This document shows, one piece after another, positions 23,656 to 28,286 of a stretch of DNA of 30,351 nt; position 1 is the first letter of the stretch, and each line of letters opens with the position of its first letter. Source of the DNA: a virus. Location of the stretch: the IMG/VR virus record IMGVR_UViG_3300032315_000666, positions 1-30,351 of that record; one strand, 5' to 3'. The notes below the pieces were generated by a model. It saw nothing but the letters and a program-made list of their open reading frames with translations, had not been told where the DNA came from and searched no databases. Position numbers and translations under genes: made by a program.

Positions 23656-24038
23656 ACGACATAGAACGCGAAAACGACTTGAACTCAGAAAATGACGAGT
23701 CTTGGAAAACATCCAGCATGGAATATGATCTTCTTACCAATGATTGGATTCTCACTAAGGTCCGCGAATCAGATATCTATGCACAGAACTTGTATGCAGC
23801 AATATGTAACAACGATTTTAGAAAAAATGAAGTGTTTCCCATCCTTAGGGAAGAACGCTGGTCAGCATCATGGCGGGCAGCAGGGGGAATAATTGCAAAT
23901 ATGCAGCAACGCGGCGATTACCTAGACTGGTATTGCGCCGACATTAGCATTGACGGTTATCTTTCCGAAGGTGAAGTGGCTCCTATTATCCGAGAAGATT
24001 TGCTCAAATTAGGTTGGCTAGTGCTAGATCATAAATAG
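23652..24038 (+). CDS. Conserved phage protein of unknown function
   Basis: This 128-residue acidic protein contains EYDLLTNDWILTKVRESDIYAQNLYAAICN, ERWSASWRAAGGIIANMQ and DYLDWYC, which I recognise as a conserved family in phages of alphaproteobacteria and marine bacteria. It ends EDLLKLGWLVLDHK. It starts within the stop of the membrane protein gene (ATGA). No catalytic motif is seen. The next late promoter overlaps its stop. Confidence 0.75.
   Translation: MNDIERENDLNSENDESWKTSSMEYDLLTNDWILTKVRESDIYAQNLYAAICNNDFRKNEVFPILREERWSASWRAAGGIIANMQQRGDYLDWYCADISIDGYLSEGEVAPIIREDLLKLGWLVLDHK
24032..24037 (+). promoter_or_regulatory. Late promoter CATAAATAG
   Basis: TAAATA at 24032-24037 overlaps the stop of the upstream gene. 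The ATG at 24055 is 17 bp downstream, with AGAGGA between them. Confidence 0.55.
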
Positions 24039-24054
24039 TACTAGAGGAAAAATC

Positions 24055-24228
24055 ATGAATCTGAATAGGCTTGGCTCTGGAATAAAATTTTTGCAACAAG
24101 TTGCATCAGCTACTAACAATGTCAGACAGTGGTCATCGAAACAGAGAACAGCTTCATTAAAAGCTAACAAGAATCCACACACTTCGACTTCAAGAGACTC
24201 TAATAAGAGAACAAGGAACATTCCATGA
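24055..24228 (+). CDS. Small basic protein
   Basis: This 57-residue frame (MNLNRLGSGIKFLQQVASATNNVRQWSSK...) has an Arg/Lys/Ser/Thr-rich, probably disordered C-terminal half (RDSNKRTRNIP). A late promoter and AGAGGA precede it, and an ATGA overlap links it to the next gene. The basic composition fits a DNA-associated or packaged protein, but nothing specific supports that. Confidence 0.55.
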   Translation: MNLNRLGSGIKFLQQVASATNNVRQWSSKQRTASLKANKNPHTSTSRDSNKRTRNIP

Positions 24229-24491
24229 ATGATGACAAGTTCAAGAAATCAAGTCGAATTGGCAGGACACGAACGGCGATTGCTCGTCAACTAAAGATCG
24301 CCAAGCATAGTTTATGGAACCATGCAAATATCGATCAACCCCATCGATGGGCCAAGAAACATGCGTTAGATTGCGGAAGACCAAGATGCATGGTTTGCGG
24401 CAATCCTCGTAGAGTTCGGAATCAAAAGACTTTTCAGGAAGAAAAATTCCTTAAAGGGTTCGATGCCGATAACAATCAGTCTGATGCATAA
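24225..24491 (+). CDS. Small Cys-containing basic protein (PRCMVCGNPRR type)
   Basis: This 88-residue basic protein has a HRWAKKHALDCGRPRCMVCGNPRR segment (three Cys and two His, plausible zinc ligands). The RPRCMVCGNPRR core is shared, from memory, with small conserved proteins of bacteria and phages. It starts inside the stop of the previous gene. A nucleic-acid-binding role is likely from charge and metal motif but unproven. Confidence 0.7.
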   Translation: MNDDKFKKSSRIGRTRTAIARQLKIAKHSLWNHANIDQPHRWAKKHALDCGRPRCMVCGNPRRVRNQKTFQEEKFLKGFDADNNQSDA

Positions 24492-24497
24492 AAAAGG

Positions 24498-24526
24498 TTG
24501 ACATTTATATCTTAGTTTGCTATATT
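24498..24526 (+). promoter_or_regulatory. Sigma70-type early promoter
   Basis: TTGACA at 24498-24503, a 17-bp spacer ending TTTGC and TATATT at 24521-24526. Confidence 0.75.
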
Positions 24527-24558
24527 ACATTATCGATTGCAAACAAAAGGAACTTGAA

Positions 24559-24714
24559 ATGGTTAACGTCATCGTCGCTTTCGTCTCTGGTCTCGTTGTC
24601 ATGGACTTCGCGTGGGCTTGGAAGATGGGTATGCCTCAGCGTATCTGGCGCCGCTGTGTTTCTCGTTCGCGTCCCGGTGTCGAGCGTATGCTGAAGCAAT
24701 TTCGCTCTCGTTAG
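24559..24714 (+). CDS. Small membrane protein with Arg-rich tail
   Basis: This 51-residue protein has a transmembrane helix (VNVIVAFVSGLVVMDFAWAW) followed by an Arg-rich cytoplasmic tail (RIWRRCVSRSRPGVERM). ATG at 24559 has AAGGA upstream and lies 33 nt after the early promoter. It could be an early membrane-active protein, such as an exclusion factor; unproven. Confidence 0.65.
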   Translation: MVNVIVAFVSGLVVMDFAWAWKMGMPQRIWRRCVSRSRPGVERMLKQFRSR

Positions 24715-24737
24715 CAACAAATTTAAAGGAAAAATAA

Positions 24738-25274
24738 ATGACTGAATTACTACCAACTGTCGTTCCGGCAGTAGTCTTTAAGACTCGTGTCCGTGATGAC
24801 TCGATTGAAGGCCCGAATCCATATCGTTGGGAAGACACCACAACTTACGATTATTTCGGCGGAAAGCGAGTCGTACTTTTCTCGCTTCCGGGTGCATTCA
24901 CCCCAACGTGTTCTACATATCAACTGCCAGGATTCGAAGAAAAGTACGATGAATTCAAGGCACAAGGCATCGACGACATCTATTGTATTTCAGTCAATGA
25001 TGCTTTCGTGATGAACAAGTGGATAGAATCTCAAGGTGTTAAGAACGTAAAGGTTATTCCTGATGGTTCCGGAATATTCACTAGCAAGATGAATATGCTG
25101 GTGCAAAAGGACAATCTTGGATTCGGGGTCCGTTCTTGGCGTTATGCAGTAGTGGTCAACAATGGCAAGATCGAACAGTGGTTTATCGAATCTGGCATCG
25201 AACACAATTGTATGACTGATCCATACGGCGAATCGTCTCCCGAAAACGTACTAGCTTGGTTACAAAATAACTAA
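24738..25274 (+). CDS. Peroxiredoxin (Prx5/AhpE-like)
   Basis: This 178-residue thiol peroxidase reduces hydrogen peroxide or organic peroxides. The peroxidatic Cys58 lies in PGAFTPTCST, the hallmark motif, and VVLFSLPGAFTP, IYCISVNDAFVMNKW and FGVRSWRYAVVVNNGKIE follow the Prx5-type order. Other Cys residues (IYCIS, HNCMTDP) could be resolving. It may protect the infected host from oxidative stress. It follows an early promoter and the membrane protein gene, with AAAGGA before the start. An AhpD-fold gene lies close by at 25626. Confidence 0.9.
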   Translation: MTELLPTVVPAVVFKTRVRDDSIEGPNPYRWEDTTTYDYFGGKRVVLFSLPGAFTPTCSTYQLPGFEEKYDEFKAQGIDDIYCISVNDAFVMNKWIESQGVKNVKVIPDGSGIFTSKMNMLVQKDNLGFGVRSWRYAVVVNNGKIEQWFIESGIEHNCMTDPYGESSPENVLAWLQNN

Positions 25275-25277
25275 ATA
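25272..25277 (+). promoter_or_regulatory. Late promoter CTAAATAC, 5 bp before ATG
   Basis: TAAATA at 25272-25277 overlaps the peroxiredoxin stop codon. CTATT separates it from ATG at 25283. There is no Shine-Dalgarno. Confidence 0.6.
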
Positions 25278-25282
25278 CTATT

Positions 25283-25501
25283 ATGAGTATGTATGCATCT
25301 GAAACTTCCGATTCTGAACCAAAACCTAAGCCGATTGATAATGTCGTAGACAAACGTATTGTGGCATTAGAATCAAAGGTGTCGAATCTAATTAATAGAG
25401 TCGACGGGATGCAGTCTGCACTTGATGATGCAAATCGTAATAACCGTAAATTAAAAAACGACCTAAATGCGGTAACTATGATCCTGCATAGCAGAAAATA
25501 A
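25283..25501 (+). CDS. Small coiled-coil protein
   Basis: This 72-residue protein has a disordered acidic/Pro-rich start (ASETSDSEPKPKPIDNV) and then a continuous coiled-coil-type helix (RIVALESKVSNLINRVDGMQ...). The promoter 5 bp from ATG suggests a leaderless late mRNA. It could be a small virion or chaperone component. Confidence 0.65.
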   Translation: MSMYASETSDSEPKPKPIDNVVDKRIVALESKVSNLINRVDGMQSALDDANRNNRKLKNDLNAVTMILHSRK

Positions 25502-25516
25502 CGCTACGACTTAAAG

Positions 25517-25556
25517 TAATAACAGGGGTTGACATTACGGTTGACCCCTGTTATTA
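25517..25556. repeat. 13-bp perfect inverted repeat overlapping a promoter
   Basis: TAATAACAGGGGT (25517-25529) pairs with ACCCCTGTTATTA (25544-25556) around a 14-nt loop. The -35 box overlaps the left arm by one base and the -10 box lies mostly within the right arm. This may be an operator, or a terminator of the upstream gene without a U tract. Confidence 0.6.
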
Positions 25557-25557
25557 T
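25529..25557 (+). promoter_or_regulatory. Sigma70-type promoter for the AhpD-like gene
   Basis: TTGACA at 25529-25534, a 17-bp spacer and TATTAT at 25552-25557. The ATG at 25626 follows a leader of about 60 nt with AAGGA. Confidence 0.6.
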
Positions 25558-25625
25558 TAATAAAACGTGACATTTACTTCTTGCATTGAAGTCAATTGTT
25601 ACGAAATATTCAAGGATAATAAAAT

Positions 25626-26144
25626 ATGAATTGGTTAACACTTGTGAAGGGTAGTATCCCTTCACACTCAGAAGACATCGCAGAAAATCTCGAAAGAGCA
25701 ATGACTGACTTGCAAGGACTGGATGAGATTGATGCACATGGGTGTGCGTTAGCGGCTGCAATCGCTTCGGGCAATGGCGGCTTAGCAGAAGAAATCGCAA
25801 TGAATAGTCCATTGTTTGGGACTCAGGAACGTGAAGCGGCAAAGACGGCCGCTTCCCTTACAGCGGTAGATGATGTGTATAGTATCTATCTATGGCATGC
25901 GGATAAGGAGCAAGTAGACCTGACTCTATCTAATTTTTCGTATAATGGACATGAAACAAATGGAGGAATCACTCCAAAACAGTATGGAATGTATGTGTTT
26001 GCATCAACGCTGGTCTATAAGAATTCAGTCAATACCGGAAGGATGATCAATACATTGAAGGCTGAAGGGGTAACTGACAGTCAGATTCAAGCAATCGCAA
26101 AAATCGCAGCAGTTATGTACGCAATCAATAGAATCATTCTTTAG
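25626..26144 (+). CDS. AhpD-fold (carboxymuconolactone decarboxylase-like) protein lacking the catalytic cysteines
   Basis: This 172-residue, mostly helical protein aligns by eye with alkylhydroperoxidase AhpD. An N-terminal SEDIAENLERAMTD is like the AhpD start, CALAAAIASGNGGLAEEIA corresponds to GTALASALAARNPALLRAIA, EAAKTAASLTAVDDVYSIY to the AAAAIMAMNNVYYR region, and LKAEGVTDSQIQAIAKIAAVMYAI to the C-terminus. Where AhpD has NGCGMCIEAH, this protein has VYKNSVNTGRM, with no Cys and no catalytic His. The only Cys is in DAHGCALA. I infer a pseudoenzyme or a new function. AhpD is the reductase partner of peroxiredoxins, and a peroxiredoxin gene is 350 bp upstream. The 3' end overlaps a minus-strand gene by 11 bp. 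Confidence 0.65.
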   Translation: MNWLTLVKGSIPSHSEDIAENLERAMTDLQGLDEIDAHGCALAAAIASGNGGLAEEIAMNSPLFGTQEREAAKTAASLTAVDDVYSIYLWHADKEQVDLTLSNFSYNGHETNGGITPKQYGMYVFASTLVYKNSVNTGRMINTLKAEGVTDSQIQAIAKIAAVMYAINRIIL

Positions 26145-26694
26145 TTCCGATTATCATAAATCTCTTATATCCCCAATCACCGTAGTTTATCTCTTTTGTT
26201 TCTGAGAAGTAAGATAGTGCAAGGGGATATTTTTTTGTAAGTTCTTCTAATGATTGATTAGGGTTGACACATTTCCAGATACTATCATCTGCGATTGTTA
26301 CGTCACTTGATTGGATGCAAACAAGTGTTTTGGAAGCTAAATTATCGAACCAATCATTAGATTTCATGTGTTCCGGAGAACAATTTATCACCACCTGATA
26401 ACCGGATAAATCATAGGTACCTGCATCTGCTACGACATTAGTTACCTTTGCATCGGTTCCGATTCTCCAAGCATCAGTTATATGATCTGATACCATGACT
26501 GCATCTTCATCTATGTCTATTCCTAAAATCTCTTGATATTGGTCACTGTTTCGCGCGAGAAGCATGAAAGCCAGTACGTTATACCAGCTTCCCAAGATAG
26601 CTACCCTAGCGTTAGCAGGAAGGTGTGGTTCAAGCTCTTTGCAGAGCCAAACCTTAGATTGGATTTGTCCGTGGGAGAAGGCGGTGAAGTCCAT
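26134..26694 (-). CDS. Methyltransferase-like (Rossmann-fold) protein, minus strand
   Basis: This 186-residue protein on the minus strand contains ARVAILGSWYNVLAFMLL followed by ILGIDIDEDAVMVSDHI and YDLSGYQVVINCSPEHM, the order of glycine-rich loop, acidic loop and motif IV of a class I methyltransferase-like fold. The glycine loop (GSWYN) is degenerate, so SAM binding is uncertain. An upstream ATG (26727) would add 11 residues. I chose 26694 because on the minus strand TATAAATA ends exactly 5 bp before it. It converges on the AhpD-like gene. Confidence 0.7.
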   Translation of the reverse strand: MDFTAFSHGQIQSKVWLCKELEPHLPANARVAILGSWYNVLAFMLLARNSDQYQEILGIDIDEDAVMVSDHITDAWRIGTDAKVTNVVADAGTYDLSGYQVVINCSPEHMKSNDWFDNLASKTLVCIQSSDVTIADDSIWKCVNPNQSLEELTKKYPLALSYFSETKEINYGDWGYKRFMIIGTKE

Positions 26695-26699
26695 AAAGT

Positions 26700-26707
26700 T
26701 ATTTATA
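26700..26707 (-). promoter_or_regulatory. Minus-strand late promoter TATAAATA, 5 bp before ATG
   Basis: Read on the minus strand: TATAAATA (26707 to 26700), then ACTTT, then ATG at 26694. This is the full T4 late consensus with the same 5-bp spacing as four plus-strand genes. Confidence 0.65.
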
Positions 26708-26720
26708 AGTGATTTAAGGC

Positions 26721-26749
26721 TTGACATATAAATAACCCGGTGCTATATT
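26721..26749 (+). promoter_or_regulatory. Sigma70-type early promoter, divergent from the late promoter
   Basis: TTGACA at 26721-26726, a 17-bp spacer and TATATT at 26744-26749, with TGC before the -10 (extended -10). It lies 14 bp from the minus-strand late promoter and reads the other way. Confidence 0.75.
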
Positions 26750-26780
26750 GAATTATAGATTGAAACGAAGGGAGAAACAA

Positions 26781-26894
26781 ATGTCTAATCCAGTTGCTAA
26801 ACATGCTTACAAGTTTAACATCGCGAAGGCCTATATCCCTAAGAAGGGCAAGGGCTCTTACAACCGCAAGCAAGAAAAAACTCAAAACTACTAA
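26781..26894 (+). CDS. 37-residue basic protein
   Basis: The frame encodes MSNPVAKHAYKFNIAKAYIP followed by a Lys/Gly-rich tail (KKGKGSYNRKQEKTQNY). Net charge is strongly positive. GGGAGA lies 7 nt before ATG and the early promoter 30 bp upstream, so the gene is well supported despite its size. Small basic proteins of this kind recur in phages; function unknown. Confidence 0.65.
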   Translation: MSNPVAKHAYKFNIAKAYIPKKGKGSYNRKQEKTQNY

Positions 26895-26907
26895 AAGAGG
26901 AAGAATC

Positions 26908-27075
26908 ATGAAGACTTATTGGGTACTGGCATACGATCTATATTATCCCGACTCGGACAACTTCGACGAGTCGTTTGAGACTTATGAAGAGGCTCAGGCG
27001 TATGTTGAGAGTGAAAAAGCTAAAGAATATCCGCGCGACTACTACGACATCATTGATATCAGCGGTCGCCTCTAA
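26908..27075 (+). CDS. 55-residue acidic protein
   Basis: The frame encodes MKTYWVLAYDLYYPDSDNFD and then an acidic, Tyr-rich helix (ESFETYEEAQAYVESEKAKEY). It resembles small 'YEEAQAYVE' phage proteins with a beta-beta-alpha outline. AGAGGAAG precedes the ATG, and it follows the 37-residue gene by 13 bp, presumably on the same early transcript. Confidence 0.65.
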   Translation: MKTYWVLAYDLYYPDSDNFDESFETYEEAQAYVESEKAKEYPRDYYDIIDISGRL

Positions 27076-27099
27076 AGTTTACATATTTTAAAAAAGTTC

Positions 27100-27128
27100 T
27101 TGACATCTGAATGAAAGGACTATATAAG
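27100..27128 (+). promoter_or_regulatory. Putative sigma70-type promoter at the head of the tRNA region
   Basis: TTGACA at 27100-27105, a 17-bp spacer and TATAAG at 27123-27128. A 10-bp palindrome CGAACGTTCG lies at 27148-27157. No gene follows for 80 bp, so this may drive the RNA cluster. Confidence 0.5.
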
Positions 27129-27207
27129 TTAGAAGATGATGAGTTGACGAACGTTCGAAAAACAGCCGTTAAAACATCATGTTATAAACCAGGACTAAAT
27201 AAACTAT

Positions 27208-27345
27208 ATGATTACTAAATGTTCGATATCGCTGCAACAGCACATGCTCTGGGGAAGAAAAACCTCAATGGAATCGGTTGCGGACGTATATCCAACAAGC
27301 ATTCGCGGCGCCTTTAATCTATTAGAGGATCCAGGAAACAGGTAA
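27208..27345 (+). CDS. Possible 45-residue protein
   Basis: The frame starts MITKCSISLQQHMLWGRKTS and ends LLEDPGNR. CTAAATAA (TAAATA at 27196-27201) lies 6 bp before the ATG, close to the 5-bp late-promoter spacing seen elsewhere, and there is no Shine-Dalgarno. A terminator follows. No homology is recognised. Confidence 0.4.
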   Translation: MITKCSISLQQHMLWGRKTSMESVADVYPTSIRGAFNLLEDPGNR

Positions 27346-27370
27346 ACATAGATACATTTGTTTATTTTGA

Positions 27371-27405
27371 CCCTGGGATTCGCAAGATTCTCAGGGCTTT
27401 TTGTT
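27371..27405 (+). terminator. Intrinsic terminator
   Basis: CCCTGGGA (27371-27378) pairs with TCTCAGGG (27389-27396, one G-U pair) around a 10-nt loop, followed by CTTTTTGTT. It separates the last small protein gene from the structured RNA region. Confidence 0.75.
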
Positions 27406-27474
27406 ACAAAAGTGCAAGTCGGAACGAGGCTGCAAAGCACTATAAAAAATGAACGGGCGGTGTCAGGGATGAAA

Positions 27475-27660
27475 TCTGCGGAGGTAACGCAGAGAGTAAA
27501 AACTTTCAGTAGAGGACAATGTGATCCTCTGCAAGCGGGCAAGTCCGAAATGCCGGACAACATAGTCTCGCTTGTCAATAAAAGGCTAACCTATATCAAA
27601 ATTTAAACACAGTGCTTAGCGCCAAAGATACAGGCGTTAGCGAGAGACACATTTTGATAT
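27475..27660 (+). ncRNA. Candidate structured RNA upstream of tRNA-Gln
   Basis: No credible gene lies in 27346-27677. Instead there are four helices in a row: TCTGCG/CGCAGA (27475-27493); AGAGGA/TCCTCT (27511-27530); CAAGCG/CGCTTG (27532-27574) enclosing GTCCG/CGGAC; and ATATCAAAAT/ATTTTGATAT (27593-27660) enclosing TTAGCGCC/GGCGTTAG with two G-U pairs. The density and the G-U pairs suggest a folded RNA. The strand is assumed from the tRNAs. T4 also carries stable RNAs of unknown function in its tRNA cluster. Some frames cross here but have no ribosome site. Confidence 0.4.
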
Positions 27661-27677
27661 GAAAGAGAGGATTGCGC

Positions 27678-27751
27678 TGGGGGATAGCACAATCTGGTAG
27701 TGCGTCGGTTTTTGGTACCGAAGGTTCTAGGTTCGAGCCCTAGTCCCCCAG
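27678..27751 (+). tRNA. tRNA-Gln(TTG)
   Basis: A full cloverleaf: acceptor TGGGGGA/TCCCCCA, anticodon stem TCGGT/ACCGA with loop TTTTGGT (anticodon TTG) and T arm CTAGG/CCTAG with TTCGAGC. CCA is not encoded. The gene is enclosed by a further perfect 10-bp inverted repeat, GAGAGGATTG (27665-27674) and CAATCCTCTC (27754-27763). Confidence 0.9.
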
Positions 27752-27776
27752 CACAATCCTCTCGGTACCATAAAAA

Positions 27777-27852
27777 GCCGCCTTAACTCAGTTGGTAGAG
27801 TATCTGTCTAGTAATCAGAATGTCGGCGGTTCGATTCCGTCAGGCGGCACCA
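27777..27852 (+). tRNA. tRNA-Thr(AGT)
   Basis: Acceptor GCCGCCT/AGGCGGC, D stem ACTC/GAGT and T stem GGCGG/CCGTC with TTCGATT; CCA is encoded. The anticodon loop CTAGTAA gives AGT. The base pair below the loop is a T-T mismatch (positions 31-39). An A at position 34 is rare in bacterial Thr tRNAs. Confidence 0.8.
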
Positions 27853-27866
27853 TCACTCATTATAAT

Positions 27867-27945
27867 GCATCTGTATGCCGCCTGTCTTCGAAACAGGAGA
27901 AAGCTAATTGGATACATGTAGGTTCGAGTCCTACCAGATGCGCCA
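27867..27945 (+). tRNA. tRNA-Arg(TCG)-like gene without a D arm
   Basis: Acceptor GCATCTG/CAGATGC and T stem GTAGG/CCTAC are perfect, CCA is encoded and the anticodon arm CCTGT/ACAGG has loop CTTCGAA (TCG). Only seven bases (TATGCCG) lie between acceptor and anticodon stem, so the D arm is missing. The variable region is 20 nt and contains a D-loop-like AATTGGATA. It is probably a rearranged gene; function doubtful. Confidence 0.55.
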
Positions 27946-27951
27946 GTCAAC

Positions 27952-28027
27952 GGGTCCTTAGCTCAATGGTTAGAGCGTCCGACTTTTAATCGGAAGGTTC
28001 TGGATTCGAGTTCCAGAGGACCCACCA
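27952..28027 (+). tRNA. tRNA-Lys(TTT)
   Basis: Acceptor GGGTCCT/AGGACCC, D stem GCTC/GAGC, anticodon stem TCCGA/TCGGA with loop CTTTTAA (TTT), and T stem CTGGA/TCCAG. CCA is encoded. All arms are canonical. Confidence 0.95.
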
Positions 28028-28035
28028 AAATTTAT

Positions 28036-28127
28036 GTCTCCTTAACTTAGCCGGATAGAGCGCCTGTCTTCGAAACAGGAGAAAGCTAATTGGATACATG
28101 TAGGTTCAAATCCTTCTATCTGCGCCA
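28036..28127 (+). pseudogene. tRNA-Arg(TCG)-like gene with unpaired acceptor
   Basis: This copy has a D arm (ACTTAGCCGGATAGAGC), the same anticodon arm and the same 20-nt variable region as the copy at 27867. The 5' acceptor GTCTCCT and 3' acceptor TATCTGC form at most two pairs. A 47-nt segment (28061-28107) is identical to 27879-27925. CCA is encoded. Likely a damaged duplicate unless it is edited. Confidence 0.55.
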
Positions 28128-28133
28128 ATCAAC

Positions 28134-28208
28134 GGGTCTATAGTTCATTGGTAGAACGCTGTCCTGACTCGACAGAGGTGGAAGGTTCAATTCCTTCTAG
28201 ACCCACCA
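28134..28208 (+). tRNA. tRNA-Val(GAC), unusual base 37
   Basis: Acceptor GGGTCTA/TAGACCC, D stem GTTC/GAAC, anticodon stem CTGTC/GACAG with loop CTGACTC (anticodon GAC) and T stem GAAGG/CCTTC. CCA is encoded. Position 37 is T, where tRNAs almost always have a purine. The AGGTG variable loop and discriminator A fit Val. Confidence 0.75.
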
Positions 28209-28216
28209 AAGTTTAT

Positions 28217-28282
28217 GGGGCCGTCTTGCATGTCTATATTCCAAAAATAGAAGTAACCAAGAGAAAAAATGCGGTCCCGCCA
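28217..28282 (+). pseudogene. Minimal tRNA-Trp(CCA)-like gene
   Basis: Acceptor GGGGCCG/CGGTCCC (one G-T pair) ends in G plus CCA. An anticodon-like hairpin, CTAT/ATAG, carries TTCCAAA (CCA anticodon) with an A-A mismatch below the loop. There is no recognisable D arm and no TTCGA T loop; total length is 66 nt. Either decayed, or an armless tRNA-like RNA. Confidence 0.4.
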
Positions 28283-28286
28283 ATTA

